Source of the DNA: Rhizobium albus
Lineage (GTDB): Bacteria > Pseudomonadota > Alphaproteobacteria > Rhizobiales > Rhizobiaceae
Length of the DNA: 64,000 bases
NCBI GenBank assembly: GCA_030160035.1
Contig: BSNO01000001.1
Coordinates: 496,001-560,000, forward strand
Direction: 5' to 3'
Shown here: positions 27,862-36,481 of the stretch, in pieces
Layout: every line of letters begins with the position of its first letter
Numbering within the stretch: the first letter of the stretch is position 1
Made by a program: the position numbers and the translations under genes
Notes under the pieces: generated by a model
The model's database searches: none
Told to the model about the DNA's origin: nothing
What the model saw: the letters and a program-made list of their open reading frames with translations, nothing else

Positions 27862-29355
27862 TTATTCAATGGAAGTCTTCCCAATTACGTATGTATTTCC
27901 GTCGGCTACTGAAGTTATTTGGCCGTTGAATGCAATCATTTGATCAGCCTCCGTCTGATCGAGCGATGAGAAGAGAACCTCTGCGCCGTACATCGCGAAC
28001 AATTTCGGGTCATTTGATAGTTTCACATCCCATAGGCTTGAAAACATATCGATGACCGGTTTGTAGATCGCGACTACGCCTCCCTCATTGGAGATCAACG
28101 ACTCAACAGCGTTCGAATTATAAGTCGACAGCTCGAATCCCAAGATGTTCGCCGTCGCAACTGTCCCCGTAGTAAACGCGATGTTGCTTCGGTTTCCTGA
28201 GCCCTCGAACAGGATTCGAGGAGCGCTGAACATTTCGATAAATGGAAAACTGGTGTCGGGAAATGCGATTTCGATCTGCGGCTGACCGTAAGCGACAATG
28301 TAAGCGTCTGCTAGGTTAATTCCCTCAGTCCTTGCTATGTAAACCGGACTTCTTGTCTGACGGCGAATGGCGACACCGCCACCGGCGTAGGTTCCCAGAT
28401 TGGTCGTGTCCAAATCAGTTGTAACAGTATCGGCCGTGACAGCGGTGACTTTAGCGATGAGCTGGGACAACTCTCTCATGCCATCGACATAAGCGAAAAC
28501 CACTTCATCACCTATTTCAAGGCTGTGATCACTCAGCGTGAGTACTGCACTGCGGCTGCTTGTGACGTTGGAAAGGTGCCATTGGTCATGTGTCGGCAGG
28601 TAGCGAAAATCACAGTTTCCTTGCAAAGATATGTTGACGTTGCTTGTTGATCCGCGAATGACTTTGCCGAACTCCGAAACGAAGGGATGCGCATCATACC
28701 CTTCGACAACCGCAACCCGCCCCTTGTGGTAGCTGTTGTAGTAGGTGCAGTGGTCATGTTTGGCTGTCTCTTGACCAAACGCAATCCAGCAAGCCTCTGA
28801 AAAAAAGCCATCGGTCGCCACGTCGTTGAATTGGACGTTATCGCAAAACTGCGCATGCTCCAGCCGCGCAGCCTGCCATGCCGAGCGCGGCATGCGTTCA
28901 CGGTCTCCGTGAAAGCCGATGCCGTTCATCTCGTAGCCACGCGATCCGCTGAGGTCGAGCATCGGCTTGCCTTCGCATTCCCCGTACAAATGGCCTCCGC
29001 TCATTTTCCAGTTCCATGCTGTGATTGCGGTGGCGTCGACGGTATCGGTCAACCGCCATCTTCCTCCGGAAAAGCTCATCTCGATTGGAGCCTGCTGGCC
29101 TCCGCTCTGAGCCATCAACTCGCGAAAGTATCGAAACATGGCGTTGATCGCGCCGGTATCATCCTGGATCCCGTCGCCGCGTCCTTGAAACTGGAAGGGA
29201 GAGAGCACGATCTCTGATTGGGTTACCCTGCCAGGTGCGATTGCGCCGCTCTGTTGCTCAGCCGGAACAAGGGGCTGGGCACTCGACACCGATGTGGAGG
29301 CAGCGAGGCATCCGGAAGCATATAGGAAGTTTCGTCGTGTCAGTTCTGTCATCAA
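27862..29355 (-). CDS. Tat-exported right-handed beta-helix protein (pectate-lyase-3-like)
   Basis: 497 residues. The N-terminus has a twin-arginine signal (TRRNFLYASG, then a hydrophobic stretch and Ala-rich cleavage region), so the folded protein is likely exported by Tat. The mature part starts with FQFQGRGDGIQDDTGAINAM, the typical opening of pectate_lyase_3/phage-tailspike beta-helices, followed by repetitive beta-strand sequence to the end. I infer a polysaccharide-binding or -cleaving role, perhaps trimming the product of the adjacent glycan locus. Catalytic residues could not be identified. Divergent from the phosphatase/NeuB/NeuA genes. Confidence 0.7.
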   Translation of the reverse strand: MMTELTRRNFLYASGCLAASTSVSSAQPLVPAEQQSGAIAPGRVTQSEIVLSPFQFQGRGDGIQDDTGAINAMFRYFRELMAQSGGQQAPIEMSFSGGRWRLTDTVDATAITAWNWKMSGGHLYGECEGKPMLDLSGSRGYEMNGIGFHGDRERMPRSAWQAARLEHAQFCDNVQFNDVATDGFFSEACWIAFGQETAKHDHCTYYNSYHKGRVAVVEGYDAHPFVSEFGKVIRGSTSNVNISLQGNCDFRYLPTHDQWHLSNVTSSRSAVLTLSDHSLEIGDEVVFAYVDGMRELSQLIAKVTAVTADTVTTDLDTTNLGTYAGGGVAIRRQTRSPVYIARTEGINLADAYIVAYGQPQIEIAFPDTSFPFIEMFSAPRILFEGSGNRSNIAFTTGTVATANILGFELSTYNSNAVESLISNEGGVVAIYKPVIDMFSSLWDVKLSNDPKLFAMYGAEVLFSSLDQTEADQMIAFNGQITSVADGNTYVIGKTSIE

Positions 29356-29612
29356 TCAATCCAGTGCGTAAGTCGTCATTTTGGGCGAAGTTGCAACTGG
29401 AACGGCGCTGATCAAAGCACCCCTCAGCCGCCCAATACCTTGGAGATTTATTTCTTCCTGAAGGCCTTCACACCGTATCGCTCCGACGACGACTGGCCTC
29501 GCTGCGTCCATGCAGATATGTCGGATTGCCCCTGCCCACGTCCAGCCTTCAGGGTAGAGACGAGCGCCACTTTTGTGTAACTAGGCGCAACCATGCCGCC
29601 AGGAGTTCCGAC

Positions 29613-30338
29613 TTGACCGATATCCCCTTCCTGCTTCAGCAGTTGCGTCATGTGGTAGAGGGCTCCCTGCCAGCACTTCAGGAGAGACGGTTCGACATCA
29701 CATGGAAGCCGGATGGCAGTCCTGTCACGGCTGCTGATGTGTATCTCGAAGATTTGATCCGAGATTGGCTGACCAACGCGCTTCCCGGCCTCTGTTTCAT
29801 CGGCGAGGAGAGTTGGACTCCCGATCTCGTGGTGGGGGACGAATGGGTGGCCGTGCTCGATCCTATCGATGGCACCGAGAATTTCTGCTCAGGCCTGAAG
29901 GAGTGGGGAACGTCCCTTTCCATCTGGCGCGGTGGAAAGCACGCAGGCAGCATGTTGCTGATGCCGGAACTCGGTGAGGGCATGACGTCGGGAGCGATCC
30001 CGCGTGTTCCCCGGTCGCGTATCGTCGGCTTCTCGTCATCATTCAACGACGCGATCGGACAAGGCCTCGCTGAAAATGCCGAGGGCCGGATCATGGGATG
30101 TGCCGTCTACAATCTTTTCAATGTCATTCGCGGCGCGTATGCGCGTTTTGTGAATCCGAAGGGTGCCTATAGCTGGGACTTGCTGGCTGGCGTTGCCCTT
30201 GCCGAAGAAGCCGGATGTGAGGTGATAATCGATGGTGAAGACTATGACGGACGCTTTCTCCAGCCAGGTAGGCGCTATCGCGTCGACATACGGCACAGAT
30301 ACGATTTTCATCCTGGGGAAGGGGCCGTCCGTCGATGA
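29613..30338 (+). CDS. Inositol-monophosphatase family phosphatase
   Basis: 241-residue Mg2+-dependent phosphatase of the IMPase/CysQ fold. Seen: metal-binding Glu in FIGEESW, the DPIDGTENF motif and the late WDLLAGVALAEEAG motif. The best start is TTG at 29613: AGGAG sits seven bases upstream and the protein then begins LTDIPFLLQQLRHVVEG; the upstream ATG at 29526 gives Arg/His-rich sequence. The 3' end overlaps the NeuB-fusion gene by 107 bp. From context it may dephosphorylate a sugar or nonulosonate phosphate; a nucleotidase role (CysQ) linked to the nearby sulfotransferase's PAP by-product is an alternative. Confidence 0.82.
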   Translation: MTDIPFLLQQLRHVVEGSLPALQERRFDITWKPDGSPVTAADVYLEDLIRDWLTNALPGLCFIGEESWTPDLVVGDEWVAVLDPIDGTENFCSGLKEWGTSLSIWRGGKHAGSMLLMPELGEGMTSGAIPRVPRSRIVGFSSSFNDAIGQGLAENAEGRIMGCAVYNLFNVIRGAYARFVNPKGAYSWDLLAGVALAEEAGCEVIIDGEDYDGRFLQPGRRYRVDIRHRYDFHPGEGAVRR

Positions 30339-31776
30339 GATACCTGCCGAGGTATTCTCGGGATCTCTCGTCATCGGCGTCAATGACGCAGAGCGAATCT
30401 ACCCCGCAGACATCTCGATCTTTCATGCAGACTGGGTTGCCCAGGCATTGCTCGAAAATGGCGCGCGGGCACAGCTTTATCTGACATCGACCGATTTTCG
30501 TCCCGATCGCGGACGTGTCTTGCGGGTTCCTCATGCGGAACTGACGCAGGAGACGGCCGACCTGATGGTGCAGCGCCTGCTCTCCGACGAAGTCGTCATC
30601 GAGGATGTGCTCTTCATGTCGGCACTGCGCGTGGCTCGCGAAGTCGCGGATCAGCGGAGCAGGCCGCAACAGGTCTATATGGTCGGCTTCGACTTCCGTC
30701 CCGAGCTTGGCTATGCTCACCCAGCCGGCCGTCAGTTCACGGTCGGCGATGAAGTCGAGCGCGCGATGCGGATCGGGATGCAGGAAAATTATCTGCTCAA
30801 CGCGCTCTACATGCTGCAGGGCACCGGGCTGGAACTGAACCATGTCGGCAATCGTCCTTACTCGCGGCTGTCGGTCGATGAGCTGGTCGAGAGCTTCAGC
30901 CGTAAGCGAAAAGGAGATCATCACGAACGCGATTGGTCCGTCAGTGTTGTTGCGGAGCTGACGACCAACCATTTCGGTGATCGCTTCAGGCTGGAACGCA
31001 TGATTCGTGCAGCGGCGGCTGCGGGAGCCGACTTCATCAAGGTTCAGAAGCGCGATGTGGAGAGCTTCTACAGCAAAGAGCAGCTGGCTGCTTCCTATCG
31101 CTCGCCTTTCGGGACCACCTTCGGTGATTACCGGCGCCAGCTCGAACTGGATGGTGATGATTTCACCTTCATTGCCGATCTCTGCAAGCAGCTTGAAATC
31201 CGCTGGTTCGCGTCGGTACTCGATGAAGCGTCCTACAATTTCGTGCTGGACTTCAACCCGGCCCTGATCAAGCTCCCCTCCACGATCTCAGAATACACCG
31301 ACTACCTCGCGCGTGTCGCGGCCAGCACGGATCGCGGCATCGTGCTGTCCACCGGCATGACAGACAAGGCCTATGAAGAATGGGTCCTGCAAACGTTCAA
31401 GGAGGCGCCGGAATTGTACCTGATGCAGGCGAATTCCGCCTATCCGACCCCTGCACGTGATTGCAATGTTGGCGTCGTGCGGCACTATAGCCGCCTGGCG
31501 AAAACCAACCCGCGCATCATTCCGGCCTATTCCAGCCATGACGAAAACTGGTTCGGGTCCACACTGGCAGTGGCCGCCGGAGCGCGGATGGTCGAAAAGC
31601 ACGTGAAGTTCGGCAACAGCGAGTGGGCCCACTTCGATGCCGTGGCGCTGGATCTGACGACACGCCAGTTCCGGGATTTTGTTGAAAAAATCCGAGAAGC
31701 TGAGATCATCGTTGGCTCGGAGGAGAAGTCTGTCGCTCCCAGCGAGCACCATAAATACAGACGTAAATCGCATTAG
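30232..31776 (+). CDS. Fusion: GT42/DUF115-like domain plus NeuB-like nonulosonate synthase
   Basis: 514 residues with two parts. Residues about 20-225 hold TIFILGKGPSVDEI and VYMVGFDFRPELG, the nucleotide-sugar motifs of GT42 sialyltransferases and DUF115/MAF proteins. Residues about 234-500 form a NeuB-type barrel: VVAELTTNHFGD, ADFIKVQ, IVLSTGMTD, NSAYPTPARDCNVG, AGARMVEKHVKF. NeuB condenses a hexosamine with phosphoenolpyruvate to a nonulosonic acid. The usual C-terminal SAF (antifreeze-like) domain is missing. ATG 30232 has GAGGTG upstream. NeuA follows 10 bp after the stop. Both activities are inferred from motifs. Confidence 0.82.
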   Translation: MVKTMTDAFSSQVGAIASTYGTDTIFILGKGPSVDEIPAEVFSGSLVIGVNDAERIYPADISIFHADWVAQALLENGARAQLYLTSTDFRPDRGRVLRVPHAELTQETADLMVQRLLSDEVVIEDVLFMSALRVAREVADQRSRPQQVYMVGFDFRPELGYAHPAGRQFTVGDEVERAMRIGMQENYLLNALYMLQGTGLELNHVGNRPYSRLSVDELVESFSRKRKGDHHERDWSVSVVAELTTNHFGDRFRLERMIRAAAAAGADFIKVQKRDVESFYSKEQLAASYRSPFGTTFGDYRRQLELDGDDFTFIADLCKQLEIRWFASVLDEASYNFVLDFNPALIKLPSTISEYTDYLARVAASTDRGIVLSTGMTDKAYEEWVLQTFKEAPELYLMQANSAYPTPARDCNVGVVRHYSRLAKTNPRIIPAYSSHDENWFGSTLAVAAGARMVEKHVKFGNSEWAHFDAVALDLTTRQFRDFVEKIREAEIIVGSEEKSVAPSEHHKYRRKSH

Positions 31777-31785
31777 GAAGAGCAA

Positions 31786-32499
31786 ATGCTTACATACGCA
31801 ATCGTGGCCGCGCGGTCAGGTTCAAAAGGTTTACCGGATAAAAATATTCGCGACCTCGCCGGCCATCCGTTGATGGCCTACTCGATAGCATTTGCTCGCG
31901 CTTTAGGATGCGACAAGGTAATCTGTTCAACGGACTCGCCAAAGTACGCTGACATTGCCGCGCAGTACGGCGCCGAGACGCCATTTCTAAGGTCAGCCCA
32001 AGCGGCATCTGATACCGCGATGGAGGAGGACATCTTACGAGATCTCGCTGTCCAGTTTACGTCAAGCGGAATACCGTCGCCAGATTTGATTGTGTGGCTG
32101 CGGCCGACTTTTGTCTTTCGCGACATCGAGGCGGTCCAAAACTGCATTGATGTTCTAAAGCGTGATGACACCTTTACTGCGGCACGCACCGTTTGTGAAA
32201 GCGAACGGCGGCTTTATTCGATCGACAGTGGCGGGCAGCTAGTCCCAGACTTCGACGATCAAGGTAAATCGATGATACGGCGACAGGATATCGGTATCCG
32301 GTACAAGGTCTTCAGCACTGATGTCATCAGGTTTCGACCTGACGATATAACGGACGATTTTCTAGGCCGCCGGGTCTATGGACAGCCCGTTCCCAAATTT
32401 TGTGGACTTGATATTGATGATTTGGAAGACTTCCAAGTTATCGAGGCCATAATCCGGGGAAATCGAAGCCTTGTGAGCCGTTATATATACCTCAAATAG
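31786..32499 (+). CDS. neuA: CMP-nonulosonate (acylneuraminate) cytidylyltransferase
   Basis: 237-residue enzyme activating a sialic-acid-like sugar as CMP-sugar. Seen: nucleotide-binding start AIVAARSGSKGLPDKNIRDL, KVICSTDSPKYADIA and WLRPTFVF. The RSGSKG loop binds CTP. It is directly downstream of the NeuB fusion, so the two form a synthesis-activation pair. The AT-richer codon use suggests a different origin from the phosphatase gene. Its stop overlaps that of the converging glycosyltransferase gene by 8 bp. Which nonulosonate is used cannot be told. Confidence 0.9.
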   Translation: MLTYAIVAARSGSKGLPDKNIRDLAGHPLMAYSIAFARALGCDKVICSTDSPKYADIAAQYGAETPFLRSAQAASDTAMEEDILRDLAVQFTSSGIPSPDLIVWLRPTFVFRDIEAVQNCIDVLKRDDTFTAARTVCESERRLYSIDSGGQLVPDFDDQGKSMIRRQDIGIRYKVFSTDVIRFRPDDITDDFLGRRVYGQPVPKFCGLDIDDLEDFQVIEAIIRGNRSLVSRYIYLK

Positions 32500-35400
32500 G
32501 TCCATAATTGCGATCAACTATCGACTTCCGGAATGGCGCCAAGGGGTCATTCTGGAAGAATTCGCGAATCTCTTCGAAATAGTGGTCGTAATCTTCCTGC
32601 ATCCTGGCGCGTCCTGCGATTTTCCACTTGTTGGCGTCCTCTGCAAAACTTGTTGAGCCAGCATGTCCAACGAATACATTCGTTGCACAGCCGCAGAAAT
32701 AGCCGGCGGCGCGCGCTCTCATGCTAAATTCGTTATCCTCTCCGTGCCCCTTGTCAAACTTCGTCTCACTAAACAGTCCAATCCGGTTGAAGGTGGAACG
32801 TCGCACGTAGGTGCAGAAGCCGTGACTGATTGGCATCTCAACCACTCGCGGAGCCGCTGATTTGGCGGCTCTGTCCTGCTGCGCAACCCAAGCTAACTGA
32901 TCTTTATCAGGCAATTCTTTGCCGGTTGGAAATGGTATGCTGTAGATTGTTGCGTTGTTGGAAAATGGAACGACTGAGCCGATTTTCGGATGGGCATATG
33001 CTGCATCCTGCAGCCGCAGAGCCCAGTCACCACATGAGATTGTGTCGCTATTCAAAAGAATGACGTCGTCACCTTCTGCGGCCAGAATACCTGAATTAAC
33101 GGTTCCACTGAAACCGACGTTCTCTCGATTTTCGAGATAGATGAAGCCGGACTTCTCGGCGTATTCAGCGCAGAGTTCTTTGAGGTGCAGATCAGGGCCG
33201 CGATCCCAGACCATTATAACACGATACTCGTTTTCGGTTTGGCATTTAGCTAATTCTTCAAAGCATAGCCGTGTGCCGTCATAGTCGCCGTATATGGGCA
33301 GTACGACGCTGATTGGGGGGCGCTTGGAATTGTTGAACCGCTTCGGGTCGACAGGAAAATTCGCACGGCTGCGAGCCTGCGAATCTTCAAAAAGCCTTTT
33401 GCTAATATCCCGGTCCATTTCGCTGTTGATCAGAAAACCTGACTTCATCCGATATAGTCGACTGCTCAATAATCTAGCAAGATCCGTAACATGATGGCGC
33501 GTTGGCACGAAATGATCTACACCTATCAAATAGTTGTCAAACAGATCGACGACGTGACTTTTCTGCGCTGCGCTTCGGCCGCTATTGTCGAACTCTGACC
33601 ATATGTATAGCCTGAGTGCAGCCAAGAAATGCGCTTCATCGACAATATGCTCGCCAACATCTTTACCATTGAGCTCCGACAGACCCAATGTCAGCAAAGG
33701 TTTCTCTTTAAGAAGGCATATTGAACTGGCTGTTGTTGAGATTGTTATGCATATGTCTGCGTTCTCGATAAGCTCATCTAGAGAGCTTTCGCGTGCGATT
33801 AGAACAAAATCTGCGGACTGAGCCGTCTGTGACGGGTGAGGACGGAGAACAAGAAGCGCATCGGGAAACTTTGATGATACAATTCGACGGATATTGCTGA
33901 ATGCATCGTCGGAGTTGTTGAACCAATTTACTCTCAAAGGATCCAGGGTAGGGCCGGTTACACCGGCTCCTGCGTCATTCCCGCCAATCACGAGTATCAC
34001 AGGCCGGCGTTGATCTCGTGCCCGTCGGATAATGGCCAGATCAGACGTCTCTTTTTTCTGAAAAGCAGCGTAAGCTGCATTGGCATGCTGAGAGCCATAC
34101 CATTCTTTGATTTGTGCAAAGCGGCTTTCGGTGTGCCGTTCATTGCTGCTCTGAGCAGACACATGTTCGATTAGACGGGCCCTGCTGGCCGTGCCGAACT
34201 GTCCAATCGGGTCAATGCTGAATGTGCCCGGAAAGTGGCCCCGCTCGATGATCTGATATTCGATACCGAGCTCTTCGCACAAATATATGAAAAGGCGGCT
34301 TTTCGGCGCGGTATTGCCCCAGATGAGGAACATTTTGACGCGGTGACGCACGAGTGCATCTCGCCAGAACGCATAGACTCTTTGTATGCGCGAAAAGCAT
34401 GCATCCAGCCGGTCGCCTTCCGGGTAATCCGTCTTCAGAAAGATGGCTTCAGAGCGGACCAGAAGCTGAAGCTCCTTCTCCGGCAAACCATCACATTCCG
34501 GTGCCGGAGCGTCGTCGGGAATGTGGGAAGGCAGATGCAGCATCGCGCGTTCAAGCAGAACGTTCGGACAGGATCGCGTATGCAGGAATTCAACGGGCGG
34601 CCCGCCAGACACGACGCACGCGCTGGTTAATCCTTGCATGCCGAGTTCATGCTGGAGATTTGCCAAGCCCTCGTGCAAGGGCTCCAGATTGCCCATCCAG
34701 CAGTTGATGATGATATCGATCGCGCCGTGCAGAGCCGTATCCGCATCGGGAAAGAGGCTATGGCTGTTCGTCGAATGGGGAACTGTTCCTTTTGGCGCGT
34801 CGACTGCGCGTGGAGCAGAAAGAGATTTGAGGTAACTGACCAGAAGCCGCCCCACATCTTCGCCGGGCTTCATTCGGAGGCTGTTTTCAGACGGTTCAGA
34901 AAGGATCAGTGGCTCGGAATTCCAGTCGCTACCATCCAGCAGCGCGACATTTCCGCCAAGTACCGAAGAGACGAGACTGAAGATGCGCTCAACCGCGTGT
35001 GCCATCTGACCGTCGCGCTTGACCTCTTCCTCGTTGAAGGAGGCCTGGGAGATCGTGTCGGCGGTCACGCCTGCCAATCGCGCATCTATCCAGAAGCACG
35101 TCCCAGCGAAGAAAGCCCAGTCGCGGCCAAGCGATCCTTTTCCCAACCCGATCCTGTCCAAGAGCTGAACCAGTCGATCACCGCTGCCCAGCTCAAAGTC
35201 CTGCCCGTTCAGCCAGAACTCGCGCGGACCCGCCATGAGAACCCGGGCATTCGATCGGAACAGTTCAACGACGTCCTGCACGCGCTGTGGCGTTGCGGCG
35301 AGTGCATCGAACATTACGCGGCGCCACGTGTCAGGGTATTTGTTGCCCTTCTTCGAGTGCACCTTGCAGAAGAACCGATAGTTTCGGGGCTTCACTCGGC

Positions 35401-36481
35401 GAACGGTTTCGAGAAAGGCGGCTACGTCCTGCCCGCGGTTTGGAACCGGGAAAATCTCGCGTGCACGCGGGAAAAATTCAGCGATGCGAGCCGGATCATG
35501 ATCTGGCGAACCTTCGGGAACGCTGATGATGATGTCGACATCTTCGGGGAAGTTCGCGACGAACCTCTGGAGATCGGGCACCGTATCGAGATGATAGAGA
35601 TGGATGAGAACCGCGTAGTCTTTATTGCCGGTTGGCGCTTCGGCGTTGCGTCCACCCAATCGAGCAGCGCCTGGCCACCAAGTTGGATGGCCCTGGATCT
35701 CATAATGCAACAAGGGCAAAAGAGGTGACTGACGTGCGTCCGGTGCGGCCTGGAAGTATTCCGCGGTGTTGAACCACGGTCCGGGGTTGCGCTCCAAATC
35801 CTTGCCGATGCGCAGGCAGTGTTCCACAGGGGAGAGGCCGGTCAGGGCGACTTCTCCATAGGTGGTCTCGTACCAGCTCTCTGAGAAGAACGGGCTTGAG
35901 CGCAGCAGTATCGCCTGATCGACGCCGCCAAGGGGCACTTCAAAGCCATTGGCCTCGACTTCAGAGCGTAGACGAACTGCGGCTGCGTGCATCAGTGGGC
36001 CAACTGCCGCAGCCAAATCGAGCAGGATGCCCGCATTTCGGCTTCCGTTTGGAACCCGGTGAGCAGTTCCACCAATGCATATCGCCACATCCAGCCCAAG
36101 ATCGACCTTTGGCAGTTGCCCTTCGAAATGGCGGAGAAGGTCGAGAGCGCCCTGAGGGTGAAACGTCTTCATGTCGAACTGGAAACCGGTATTTGCCGGG
36201 CTGGTTACGCCCAGCAGCTTGTCGATGTCACCGCGCGGTTTATCGCTCGTGGTGCTGGCGATGTGAAAGCCATGTACAAACAAATCAAGCGTCAACGTCT
36301 CGTGCGGGTTATCTCTGCAGAAGAGCCAGCCGTGGAGTTTGCCATCCTGGGTCATGCCGTCGAAGTGGCCGCGCCACTTGGAGCCACCCTCAAGATTGGC
36401 AAGACCGCTGGTTACATGGACCATAATGATCGCTTCCGTCTTTCGAATCAGCTTGGGAGGACTGATGAGGTTGGCCTTCAA
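32492..36481 (-). CDS. Giant multidomain glycosyltransferase (RgpF-like, KpsC/S-like, GT2)
   Basis: 1329 codons. Order: a beta-sandwich-like N-terminus (about 30-130, with GWLFCRDNP); a short linker with SPLLPLLHYEIQGHP; an RgpF/rhamnan-synthesis domain about 288-520 (FPVPNRGQDVAAFLETV, FCKVHSKKG); a middle part about 600-990 resembling capsule synthesis KpsC/KpsS transferases (LLVLRPHPSQ, ADICITISTTASSICLLKEK); and a C-terminal GT2 domain from about 1055 (ISVVLPIYGD, VGFSGTVNSG, LLNSDT). It should act at the cytoplasmic membrane and add several sugars. The TTG at 36481 overlaps the upstream stop; ATG 36424 with GGAAG is a good alternative. Confidence 0.85.
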   Translation of the reverse strand: MKANLISPPKLIRKTEAIIMVHVTSGLANLEGGSKWRGHFDGMTQDGKLHGWLFCRDNPHETLTLDLFVHGFHIASTTSDKPRGDIDKLLGVTSPANTGFQFDMKTFHPQGALDLLRHFEGQLPKVDLGLDVAICIGGTAHRVPNGSRNAGILLDLAAAVGPLMHAAAVRLRSEVEANGFEVPLGGVDQAILLRSSPFFSESWYETTYGEVALTGLSPVEHCLRIGKDLERNPGPWFNTAEYFQAAPDARQSPLLPLLHYEIQGHPTWWPGAARLGGRNAEAPTGNKDYAVLIHLYHLDTVPDLQRFVANFPEDVDIIISVPEGSPDHDPARIAEFFPRAREIFPVPNRGQDVAAFLETVRRVKPRNYRFFCKVHSKKGNKYPDTWRRVMFDALAATPQRVQDVVELFRSNARVLMAGPREFWLNGQDFELGSGDRLVQLLDRIGLGKGSLGRDWAFFAGTCFWIDARLAGVTADTISQASFNEEEVKRDGQMAHAVERIFSLVSSVLGGNVALLDGSDWNSEPLILSEPSENSLRMKPGEDVGRLLVSYLKSLSAPRAVDAPKGTVPHSTNSHSLFPDADTALHGAIDIIINCWMGNLEPLHEGLANLQHELGMQGLTSACVVSGGPPVEFLHTRSCPNVLLERAMLHLPSHIPDDAPAPECDGLPEKELQLLVRSEAIFLKTDYPEGDRLDACFSRIQRVYAFWRDALVRHRVKMFLIWGNTAPKSRLFIYLCEELGIEYQIIERGHFPGTFSIDPIGQFGTASRARLIEHVSAQSSNERHTESRFAQIKEWYGSQHANAAYAAFQKKETSDLAIIRRARDQRRPVILVIGGNDAGAGVTGPTLDPLRVNWFNNSDDAFSNIRRIVSSKFPDALLVLRPHPSQTAQSADFVLIARESSLDELIENADICITISTTASSICLLKEKPLLTLGLSELNGKDVGEHIVDEAHFLAALRLYIWSEFDNSGRSAAQKSHVVDLFDNYLIGVDHFVPTRHHVTDLARLLSSRLYRMKSGFLINSEMDRDISKRLFEDSQARSRANFPVDPKRFNNSKRPPISVVLPIYGDYDGTRLCFEELAKCQTENEYRVIMVWDRGPDLHLKELCAEYAEKSGFIYLENRENVGFSGTVNSGILAAEGDDVILLNSDTISCGDWALRLQDAAYAHPKIGSVVPFSNNATIYSIPFPTGKELPDKDQLAWVAQQDRAAKSAAPRVVEMPISHGFCTYVRRSTFNRIGLFSETKFDKGHGEDNEFSMRARAAGYFCGCATNVFVGHAGSTSFAEDANKWKIAGRARMQEDYDHYFEEIREFFQNDPLAPFRKSIVDRNYGPI

